Below, one piece after another: positions 1 to 5,878 of a stretch of DNA of 9,382 nucleotides; the stretch's first letter is position 1; every line of letters starts with the position of its first letter. The translations under genes and the position numbers were made by a program. The notes beneath the pieces were generated by a model that worked only from the letters and a program-made list of their open reading frames with translations, searched no databases and was not told the origin of the DNA. The DNA lies in the NCBI GenBank assembly GCA_031257135.1, contig JAIRPH010000141.1, positions 1 through 9,382 on the forward strand, read 5' to 3'. The stretch is from Spirochaetaceae bacterium (GTDB taxonomy: Bacteria > Spirochaetota > Spirochaetia > Treponematales > Breznakiellaceae).

Positions 1-591
1 GCGAAAGGGGTTGAGAACTGTTCTTATGAACTAATCGCCCGTATGGATTCTGATGATATTGCCTTTCCAGACCGGTGTGAAAAACAATTAAAGATATTTA
101 CAGAAAAACCGCAACTGGCTATTGTAGGAGGAACCATAGCAGAATTCTCTGATTCAATCGAAAAAATTATCTCTTATCGTGTACTGCCGGAACATCATGA
201 TGATATAATAAACTTTACAAAAGTTAGAAATCCGTTTAATCATCCTTCTGTTATGTTTCGCAGAGATGTTATCATTAATTACGGTAATTATAATTCCGTA
301 TATAAAGCTTGTGAAGATTATGAATTATGGTTTCGAGTGTTAAAAGGTGGAGAAAAAGGTTACAATATACAAGAGCCGGTACTTTATTTTCGTGATGGGG
401 GACAACTCATTAAACGGAGAAAAGATAAAAAGAACTATCACTTTTATATAATGTTAAAGAAAAAAATGTATAATGATAATTTCATTAATTGGATGGATTT
501 ACAAATATCAGTAGGCATACAACGATTTTTTTATTATTCGCCAGAGTTCATTCAGAAATTTATTTATAGGTATTTATTACGAAAGAGATAG
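1..591 (+). CDS. Glycosyltransferase family 2 (GT-A fold), 5' end missing
   Basis: The reading frame is open from the first base, so this gene begins upstream of the window; 196 residues are visible. The segment reading ELIARMDSDD just before base 60 is the acceptor/metal-binding DXD region of family 2 glycosyltransferases, which transfer sugars from nucleotide-sugar donors at the cytoplasmic face of the membrane. Further family features follow: a P-R-cysteine-E-K-Q stretch after the DXD, a VGG strand near residue 43, a NPFNHPSVMFR segment, and an acidic CEDYELWFR motif around residues 100-120, which fits the usual ED catalytic-base region. The C-terminal part is basic and aromatic and shows no clear membrane helix. 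The gene sits 4 bases upstream of an epimerase and in line with gmd and fcl, so it probably adds a sugar to a surface glycan. Donor and acceptor cannot be read from the sequence. It is markedly AT-richer than the rest of the window. Confidence 0.88.
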   Translation, partial: AKGVENCSYELIARMDSDDIAFPDRCEKQLKIFTEKPQLAIVGGTIAEFSDSIEKIISYRVLPEHHDDIINFTKVRNPFNHPSVMFRRDVIINYGNYNSVYKACEDYELWFRVLKGGEKGYNIQEPVLYFRDGGQLIKRRKDKKNYHFYIMLKKKMYNDNFINWMDLQISVGIQRFFYYSPEFIQKFIYRYLLRKR

Positions 592-595
592 CAAA

Positions 596-1579
596 TTGAA
601 TATCACCATCATCGGCGGTTCCGGTTTTGTTGGAACCCGCCTAACTACACGTTTACTTGCCACAGGTCTTTCCGTAAGAATCGCCGATAAAAACGACAGC
701 CGTAAATATCCGCAACTTCGCGTATATGCTGATGTCCGCGAACCAGAAACGCTGGAAACGGCACTCGCCGATTCCGATGCCGTGATAAACCTTGCCGCCG
801 AACACCGGGACGATGTTACGCCGAAATCTCTGTATGACGATGTGAATGTAACCGGCGCGGAAAATGTATGCAAGGCTTGTTCAAAGCTGGGTATCAGAAA
901 AATTATTTTTACCAGTTCAGTTGCGGTTTATGGATTCGCGCCAATTGGAACCGATGAAACCGGGCAGATAAACTACTTTAACGACTACGGGCGTACCAAA
1001 TGGCTTGCGGAAGAAAAATATCGGGAATGGCTTGCATCACATCCAGAAAATTCTTTAACGATTATTAGACCAACTGTTATTTTTGGTGAGCAAAACCGGG
1101 GGAATGTATACAATTTATTGAAGCAAATTGCCGGCGGTAAATTCCCGATGGTCGGCAGGGGAATAAATGTCAAGTCAATGGCCTATGTGGAAAATGTAGC
1201 GGCGTTTATTGAATATAATCTGAGTAACGGTATTGGAGAGCATCTTTTTAACTATATCGACAAACCCGATTTTGATATGAATACGCTTGTAACTGAAGTA
1301 AACCGGATATTAGGCAAGCCTGAAAAACTGTTTCACTTTCCATATTGGCTTGGATATTTCGGCGGTTTGTGTTTTGATGTATTAGCATTCATAACAAAGA
1401 AAAAGTTATCAATCAGTTCTATCCGAGTAAAAAAGTTTTGTTCTAATACCATGTTTAATGCTATAAATATAAAAAAGACAGATTTTAAAGCGCCGGTAAC
1501 GCTTATTGAGGGACTGGAAAAAACAAACCGATACGAGTTTATTGATAAGACCTGCGATCAGGTGTTTTATACCGAGTGA
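596..1579 (+). CDS. NAD(P)-dependent sugar epimerase/dehydratase (extended SDR), TTG start
   Basis: This 327-residue protein is an extended short-chain dehydrogenase. A GGSGFVG nucleotide-binding loop lies at residues 7-13, INLAAEH at 65-70 and FTSSVAVYG at 105-113. The catalytic YGRTK (Y131, K135) and the RPTVIFG strand at 158-164 complete the pattern. Such enzymes epimerise, dehydrate or reduce nucleotide-linked sugars in the cytosol; substrate specificity cannot be assigned here. The start is TTG at 596, because the Rossmann strand MNITIIGG begins immediately there and no ATG lies in a suitable place. A weak purine-rich GAAAGAGA stands about 8 bases upstream, and the gap to the preceding glycosyltransferase is only 4 bases, so translational coupling is likely. 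After about residue 240 the protein loses similarity to well-known epimerases and is rich in lysine and phenylalanine. Its position in the operon points to glycan precursor synthesis. Confidence 0.87.
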   Translation: MNITIIGGSGFVGTRLTTRLLATGLSVRIADKNDSRKYPQLRVYADVREPETLETALADSDAVINLAAEHRDDVTPKSLYDDVNVTGAENVCKACSKLGIRKIIFTSSVAVYGFAPIGTDETGQINYFNDYGRTKWLAEEKYREWLASHPENSLTIIRPTVIFGEQNRGNVYNLLKQIAGGKFPMVGRGINVKSMAYVENVAAFIEYNLSNGIGEHLFNYIDKPDFDMNTLVTEVNRILGKPEKLFHFPYWLGYFGGLCFDVLAFITKKKLSISSIRVKKFCSNTMFNAINIKKTDFKAPVTLIEGLEKTNRYEFIDKTCDQVFYTE

Positions 1580-1631
1580 CAAGACCTATACTAACGCTTA
1601 CATAAACTATTTAGAAACAGGAAAAGCTCTT

Positions 1632-2717
1632 ATGAAAACAGCTCTTATATCCGGCGTAACTGGACAGGATGGCGCGTATCTTTCCGAGTTTCTCTTAAAA
1701 AAAGGATACGAAGTTCACGGCATTAAACGCCGATCCTCCAGCTTTAATACGCAGAGAATCGATCATCTTTATCAGGACCCTCACTCGAAAAACAAGCGGT
1801 TTATCCTCCATTACGGCGACCTTACCGATACGTCAAATATTATCCGTATCTTACAAGAAGTTCAGCCTGATGAAATATATAACCTCGGCGCGCAAAGCCA
1901 TGTACAGGTATCCTTTGAAGTCCCGGAATATTCCGCCGACGCGGATGGGTTAGGAACGTTACGCATATTGGAAGCCATCAGGATTCTAAATATGGGAAAA
2001 AAGGTGCGGTTTTATCAGGCTTCAACATCAGAGTTGTTCGGTAAAGTACAGGAAACGCCTCAGCGGGAAACAACGCCGTTCTATCCTCGTAGTCCTTACG
2101 CCTGCGCGAAACTCTACGCTTATTGGATTACGGTTAATTATCGGGAAAGCTACGGTATGTACGCTTGCAACGGGATTCTCTTTAATCACGAAAGCCCTAT
2201 TCGCGGCGAAACCTTTGTAACACGAAAAATAACGCGGGCGGCGGCGCGTATCAAGCTGGGCTTGCAGGATAAACTTTATATGGGAAATATCGATTCAAAA
2301 CGCGACTGGGGATTCGCCGGTGATTATGTGGAACTCATGTGGCTTATGTTACAGCAGGATAAACCAGACGACTATGTGATGGCAACCGGCATAACCACCA
2401 CAGTGCGGGATTTTATCACCATGGCATTCAAGGAAGCGGAGATTACGCTTCGCTGGGAAGGCACCGGTATTGATGAACGAGGTATCGATGCTGTTACCGG
2501 TAAGACGCTCGTGGAGATTGATCCTCGCTATTTCCGTCCTGCGGAAGTCGATTTGCTTATCGGCGATCCTACGAAAGCTATTACTAAATTAGGATGGAAA
2601 CCGAAAGTCTTGTTGCCGGAATTAATTACCATGATGATACAGCAGGATATTAAACTTGCAAAAAAAGACGAATATCTAAAATCCGGCGGATATACTACAG
2701 AAAATTATTACGAATAG
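1632..2717 (+). CDS. gmd: GDP-mannose 4,6-dehydratase
   Basis: Gmd converts GDP-D-mannose to GDP-4-keto-6-deoxy-D-mannose using bound NADP, the first committed step to GDP-L-fucose and related deoxysugars. The 361-residue product has the family's GVTGQDG nucleotide loop at residues 8-14 and the Gmd-specific RRSSSFNTQRIDHLY segment at 33-47. The catalytic set is T132, E134, Y156 and K160 (STSELFG and YACAK), at the same positions as in the E. coli enzyme. FNHESPIRGE and KRDWGFAGDYVE follow, as expected. The frame is open further upstream, but ATG 1632 is chosen because it begins the Rossmann strand and is preceded by AGGAAA about 8 bases away; the upstream extension would overlap the epimerase and carries no domain. 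The gene is followed 13 bases later by fcl, the next enzyme of the pathway. It appears complete and intact. Confidence 0.97.
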   Translation: MKTALISGVTGQDGAYLSEFLLKKGYEVHGIKRRSSSFNTQRIDHLYQDPHSKNKRFILHYGDLTDTSNIIRILQEVQPDEIYNLGAQSHVQVSFEVPEYSADADGLGTLRILEAIRILNMGKKVRFYQASTSELFGKVQETPQRETTPFYPRSPYACAKLYAYWITVNYRESYGMYACNGILFNHESPIRGETFVTRKITRAAARIKLGLQDKLYMGNIDSKRDWGFAGDYVELMWLMLQQDKPDDYVMATGITTTVRDFITMAFKEAEITLRWEGTGIDERGIDAVTGKTLVEIDPRYFRPAEVDLLIGDPTKAITKLGWKPKVLLPELITMMIQQDIKLAKKDEYLKSGGYTTENYYE

Positions 2718-2730
2718 GAGTTTTGTATAA

Positions 2731-3684
2731 ATGCTGAAAAACAGTAAAATCTATGTTGCAGGTCATCGGGGACTGGTAGGAAGCGCTCTTGTACGGGCTT
2801 TGCAGTCAAGAGGTTATACCAACATCATCGCCAGAACCCACCGGGAACTTGACCTGCTCGATCAGAAAGCGGTAATGAGCTTTTTTGAACAGGAAAAGCC
2901 GGAATATGTTTTTCTCGCCGCCGCAAAAGTCGGAGGTATTTTGGCGAATAGCGACTATCCGGCGGAGTTCATTTATCAGAATACGATGATAGGCTTTAAC
3001 ATAATTCACGCGGCGTATACTTTTAGAGTACAAAAACTGCTGAATTTAGGCTCAACCTGTATTTATCCTAAAATGGCGGAACAGCCGATTAAAGAAGAAT
3101 ATTTGTTGACCGGTCTTCTTGAACCTTCAAATGACGCGTATTCTTTAGCGAAAATCAGCGCGATTAAACTCTGTACCGCATATAATAAACAATATGGAAC
3201 TAATTTTTTATCGGTTATGCCGACTAATCTATACGGTATTGGCGATAACTATGATTTAGAGAATTCCCATGTACTCCCCGCGCTAATCCGTAAGTTTCAT
3301 GAAGCGAAAGTATCCGGCAGTAATGAAGTCGTCTTGTGGGGCGATGGATCGCCTTTACGCGAATTTTTATACAGCGACGATCTCGCCTCTATTGCGGTAT
3401 CTCTCATGGAAGAGAGAAACGCTGTAGATATACGCAATAATGCCGGCGACTTTATCAATATTGGAAGCGGAAAAGAAGTAAGCATAAAACAGCTTGCGGA
3501 TATGATACGTTCAGTAGTATATGGGAAAGAATCGATATGCCGCATAACATGGGATGCATCAAAACCAAACGGCACGCCAAGAAAACTATGCGACCTTACC
3601 CGGCTTTCAAAGCTAGGATATACTGCCCATACAGATTTATGTGAAGGCATACAAAGAGCGTATCAGGATTTTTTGTATAGATAA
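2731..3684 (+). CDS. fcl: GDP-L-fucose synthase (GDP-4-keto-6-deoxymannose 3,5-epimerase/4-reductase)
   Basis: This enzyme epimerises the Gmd product at C3 and C5 and reduces C4 with NADPH to give GDP-L-fucose. At 317 residues it matches the family length (321 in E. coli). GHRGLVG at 11-17 is the nucleotide loop. S108, C110, Y137 and K141 (GSTCIYP and YSLAK) and H180 form the catalytic set, all one position later than the E. coli residues. FLAAAKVGGI at 61-70 and PTNLYGIGDNYD at 164-175 are highly characteristic of the family. An AGGAG overlapping the gmd stop codon and 10 bases before ATG serves as the ribosome binding site. It is the last gene of the polysaccharide operon in this window, with a small hairpin and then a long one downstream. 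No fucosyltransferase is present in the visible part of the cluster. Confidence 0.96.
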   Translation: MLKNSKIYVAGHRGLVGSALVRALQSRGYTNIIARTHRELDLLDQKAVMSFFEQEKPEYVFLAAAKVGGILANSDYPAEFIYQNTMIGFNIIHAAYTFRVQKLLNLGSTCIYPKMAEQPIKEEYLLTGLLEPSNDAYSLAKISAIKLCTAYNKQYGTNFLSVMPTNLYGIGDNYDLENSHVLPALIRKFHEAKVSGSNEVVLWGDGSPLREFLYSDDLASIAVSLMEERNAVDIRNNAGDFINIGSGKEVSIKQLADMIRSVVYGKESICRITWDASKPNGTPRKLCDLTRLSKLGYTAHTDLCEGIQRAYQDFLYR

Positions 3685-3712
3685 AAGCGCAAAACGCTTT
3701 CTCATTAGAAAG
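3684..3712 (+). terminator. Two overlapping short hairpins just after fcl
   Basis: AAAGCG (3684-3689) can pair with CGCTTT (3695-3700) across a 5-base loop. Alternatively CTTTCT (3697-3702) can pair with AGAAAG (3707-3712) across a 4-base loop. The arms share bases 3697-3700, so the two cannot form together. There is no clean run of T after either, so this is at best a weak terminator or 3'-end structure for the fcl transcript. Confidence 0.3.
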
Positions 3713-3714
3713 AT

Positions 3715-3770
3715 TGATGTTAAAGAGAATATCCTCTTGACGGTTCAAGAAGATATTCTCTTTAATATCA
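3715..3770. repeat. Long near-perfect inverted repeat (26-base arms, 4-base loop)
   Basis: Bases 3715-3740 pair with 3745-3770 around the loop CGGT (3741-3744). By hand pairing there is one mismatch (C3734 with A3751) and one G-T pair (3719 with 3766). The stem is much longer than a normal intrinsic terminator. It is not followed directly by a T run on either strand, although six T residues occur at 3783-3788. It lies between the convergent fcl and DUF296 genes and could act as a two-way transcription barrier, an mRNA 3'-stabilising structure, or be a small mobile palindromic element. The remainder up to 3863 shows no convincing gene. Confidence 0.85.
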
Positions 3771-3863
3771 TAATTTAAAAACTTTTTTAACCCGCGAAAA
3801 TCTGATTTATATCGATTCCTAACCCAGAAAAACCGTCCCGGCACTTCCAAGACGCCAGTAATA

Positions 3864-4292
3864 CTACCTTCTTCTCTGTATTAGTTCTTCAATATCGCCG
3901 ATACTGTCAAACTGGTTCAGATCATAATCAATCTCCGCAAGCGTGATAATCGCAAAGGTCAATACCTCAACCCCGGGTTCCAAATGACCGCCGAAAGCTA
4001 TATCTTTATCAGAATGGACGATGTGAGCATGGACTCGACCATTGATAATGAATCCGTTGATGTTGACAATATCCGATGCTTTTTCGGCTTTGGTAAAATC
4101 CTCCTTGGGAGGGTTCACCCGAGACGCAACCACATGAAAGTGATGGCTCCGGGCGGAACCAACGCCGGACAGGATTACTGCATTCTTGATGTTGTGTTTT
4201 TCCGCCGCTTCCCGAAGAGCGGATAATATGTCATCTCCCGGATTAAGACGGATCGCGATAAGATTTTTTAACGCTATTCTTTCAACAAGCAT
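3864..4292 (-). CDS. PPC/DUF296 domain protein, stand-alone
   Basis: The 142-residue product is essentially one PPC (DUF296, PF03479-type) domain. The fold's recognisable features are an early IRLNPGDD segment (residues 14-21), SGVGSAR at 42-48, and the conserved region 79-107 containing GRVHAHIV and GGHLEPG. Histidines 88, 90 and 103 are the positions that bind a metal in structurally known bacterial members. The family forms trimers. In plants the domain is fused to AT-hook DNA-binding motifs, but no such motif is present here. The bacterial function is not established, so none is assigned. The start is well supported: GGAGGT lies 3 bases before ATG, with a plausible promoter just upstream. 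The gene is transcribed alone, divergent from slyD and convergent with fcl. Confidence 0.85.
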   Translation of the reverse strand: MLVERIALKNLIAIRLNPGDDILSALREAAEKHNIKNAVILSGVGSARSHHFHVVASRVNPPKEDFTKAEKASDIVNINGFIINGRVHAHIVHSDKDIAFGGHLEPGVEVLTFAIITLAEIDYDLNQFDSIGDIEELIQRRR

Positions 4293-4308
4293 ATTACCTC
4301 CAACCTAA

Positions 4309-4336
4309 ATAATAACTTGCAACTTGCTCTGCACAA
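4309..4336 (-). promoter_or_regulatory. Predicted sigma70-type promoter of the DUF296 gene
   Basis: On the minus strand a TTGTGC -35 element (4336-4331) and a TATTAT -10 element (4314-4309) are separated by 16 bases. Transcription would begin about 10 bases before the start codon, leaving a very short leader that is almost entirely the GGAGGT ribosome binding site. This is predicted from sequence only. Confidence 0.45.
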
Positions 4337-4468
4337 TTTCTACTAGACATCAGTAACTTTTCGTACAACTAAATACTACCTCTTCCAGCGTCCGAAAGTC
4401 AAGCGTTTTTTGTTGCGCCTCATTTTCTTCCTGAAATATTTGCGAAACCCGCCTCCAATTCTTCCTAC

Positions 4469-4497
4469 TTGAAACATAGTTCTTTGTATGATATGAA
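4469..4497 (+). promoter_or_regulatory. Predicted promoter of the slyD run, with -10 box next to the start codon
   Basis: TTGAAA (4469-4474) and TATGAA (4492-4497) are 17 bases apart. Five bases separate the -10 box from ATG 4503, so transcription would start at or next to the start codon. A second -10-like TATGAT occurs at 4487-4492 but has no properly spaced -35. No SD site precedes either possible ATG (4503 or 4512), which agrees with a leaderless transcript. Confidence 0.4.
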
Positions 4498-4502
4498 ATA
4501 GT

Positions 4503-5021
4503 ATGATCATAATGAAAGATCGAGTAATCAGTATCGATTACACCTTGACAGATAAAGAAAATCAGCGCCTTGATACCACTGCCAATGCCGAGCCGTTTAT
4601 CTATCTCCACGGACATGAAAACATCATCCCCGGACTAGAACGGGCATTAGAGGGTAAAAATCAGGGAGATCGGATTCATATAACGGTCCCCGCGGCGGAA
4701 GCCTATGGAGAACGAGATGAGGAACTCATCATTCAGATACCATTGGAAAACTTTGAAGATGCCGAAGAAGTTGAGCCGGGTATGCAGTTTGAAGCCCGTA
4801 CTCCGGCGGGATTACGGGTCCTGACCGTAGCCGGCGTTGCAGACGATATGGTAACGGTTGACGGGAATCATCCTTTGGCTGGATTAGACCTCACCTTTGA
4901 TGTAACGGTTATGGATGTCCGGGAAGCCAGCTCGGAAGAATTAGCCCACGGTCATATCCATGCATCCCATGAGTGCGGTTGCGGCGGCGGTTGTGAAGGC
5001 TGTGAGGATTGCGGTTCTTAA
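4503..5021 (+). CDS. slyD: FKBP-type peptidyl-prolyl cis-trans isomerase, SlyD family, with Cys/His metal tail
   Basis: SlyD proteins are cytosolic prolyl isomerases and chaperones that also bind nickel or zinc through a C-terminal tail. The FKBP domain is seen in YLHGHENIIPGLE (residues 34-46), AYGERDE (67-73) and DGNHPLAGLDLTFDV (120-134). The chaperone insert-in-flap domain lies between about 74 and 120. The tail from residue 149 holds four histidines (149, 151, 153, 156) followed by five cysteines (158, 160, 164, 167, 170), more cysteine-rich than the His-rich E. coli tail. ATG 4503 is the first start after an in-frame stop; ATG 4512 (product MKDRV...) is an equally good biological start. 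Neither has an SD site. The 3' end is overlapped by the next gene. It heads a run of membrane protein genes, so its chaperone or metal role may be linked to them; this is inference. Confidence 0.93.
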   Translation: MIIMKDRVISIDYTLTDKENQRLDTTANAEPFIYLHGHENIIPGLERALEGKNQGDRIHITVPAAEAYGERDEELIIQIPLENFEDAEEVEPGMQFEARTPAGLRVLTVAGVADDMVTVDGNHPLAGLDLTFDVTVMDVREASSEELAHGHIHASHECGCGGGCEGCEDCGS

Positions 5022-5379
5022 ACCTTTCGATATTGGGACCGTAGGCATCGCCCTGAGCATTACGATTTTAAGCGCGGTCTATGTCTATGCCGGCAAGGAC
5101 GCTCAAAATAGGGTGTTCATCGAAGGTCCGCAGGAGCGGTGGATATTTTCTTTGGACCGCACGGAAACCATCGCCGTTTCCGGACCTTTGGGAGATACCA
5201 TCGTAGAACTGCGGGACCGTCAGATTCGCGTGCTGGCTTCTCCCTGCGATAATCAAACCTGCGTGACCGCCGGATCGATTCGGACTCACGGGCAATGGAT
5301 AGCCTGTCTGCCTAACCATGTGTTAGTTTCGATTGACTCGGAAAAAAAACAAGATGAGCCTGACGCCGCGGCTTGGTGA
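4993..5379 (+). CDS. NusG domain II-containing membrane-anchored protein
   Basis: From GTG 4993 the product is 128 residues: a short basic N-terminus, one membrane helix (about 16-34), and a small extracytoplasmic beta domain. The family pattern of stand-alone NusG domain II (PF07009-type) is clear: SGPLGD at 63-68, RVLASPCDNQTC at 79-90 and WIACLPNHV at 102-110, with cysteines 85, 90 and 105. It has no NusG transcription domain, so it is not an elongation factor. The function is unknown; the conserved cysteines suggest a redox, disulphide or cofactor role. The start is uncertain. ATG 4960, ATG 4969, GTG 4993 and GTG 5002 are all in frame and all lie inside the slyD tail, where the residues merely read the slyD codons in another frame. 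GTG 4993 or 5002 gives the usual short basic leader before the helix. The 3' end overlaps the next gene, and translational coupling is likely. Confidence 0.82.
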   Translation: MKAVRIAVLKPFDIGTVGIALSITILSAVYVYAGKDAQNRVFIEGPQERWIFSLDRTETIAVSGPLGDTIVELRDRQIRVLASPCDNQTCVTAGSIRTHGQWIACLPNHVLVSIDSEKKQDEPDAAAW

Positions 5380-5878
5380 GAAAGAAAAAAAGATCGTCGC
5401 CCTTCTTGGAGGGTGCTGTCTTTTTTTGTCTACTCTTGAATATCTCATTCCGAAACCTCTGCCGTTCCTGCGGATTGGACTTGCCAATATGCCCCTCTTG
5501 TTGGCTCTGGATATATTGTCCCTCAGATATTTTTCTCTTTTAGCGTTGATCAAGGTATTCGGTCAGGCGATTATAAGCGGAACCTTAGTTTCCTATGTTT
5601 TTCTGTTTTCTCTTGCCGGCACCGGCGCGTCCGCGGGGATTATGTATCTGGTATGGCGGATTTTGGGACCGAAACGCATCGGCTATATCGGCGTCAGCGT
5701 AGCCGGCGCGCTTGTTTCCAATGGGACTCAACTGTTCTTGGCGCGTTTTTTTGTGTTTGGAGAAGGGGTACGGTTTCTGATACCCCCTTTTCTTGGGGCA
5801 GGAACGATAACCGGAGTCGCCCTAGGGCTGTTCTGCGAAGCCTTCATCGCCCGGTCTCGCTGGTATCAAAGTCTATGA
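5354..5878 (+). CDS. Gx transporter-family membrane protein (old name: heptaprenyl diphosphate synthase component I)
   Basis: The 174-residue protein is strongly hydrophobic, with about five or six membrane segments. It carries the hallmark of this family near its N-terminus: STLEYLIPKPLPF followed by RIGLANMPLLLAL (residues 26-52). It also has a glycine-rich FGQAIISGT segment (69-77) and a GALVSNGTQL segment (118-127), where relatives usually have His-Asn in place of Ser-Asn. The fold belongs with small ECF substrate-binding subunits, and the prenyl-synthase name is probably a misannotation inherited by position. ATG 5354 is chosen; an in-frame TTG at 5333 would add seven residues. It overlaps the NusG-II gene by 26 bases and ends in an ATGA overlap with the next gene. 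The pairing NusG-II/Gx recurs in many anaerobes, supporting a joint function. Confidence 0.85.
   Translation: MSLTPRLGEKEKKIVALLGGCCLFLSTLEYLIPKPLPFLRIGLANMPLLLALDILSLRYFSLLALIKVFGQAIISGTLVSYVFLFSLAGTGASAGIMYLVWRILGPKRIGYIGVSVAGALVSNGTQLFLARFFVFGEGVRFLIPPFLGAGTITGVALGLFCEAFIARSRWYQSL

Noticed and set aside
3596..3850. An 84-codon minus-strand frame after fcl
   Set aside because: It runs through the long hairpin and into the 3' end of fcl; no domain and no ribosome binding site support it.
4350..4616. An 88-codon minus-strand frame across the slyD start
   Set aside because: Half of it is antisense to conserved slyD codons and no family is recognised. The non-overlapping part looks faintly protein-like but has no supporting start or SD site.
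5653..5874. Upstream extension of the EcfT-like frame inside the Gx gene
   Set aside because: The extra residues are Arg/Ser-rich shadow of the Gx codons. ATG 5875 with the ATGA overlap is the natural start.
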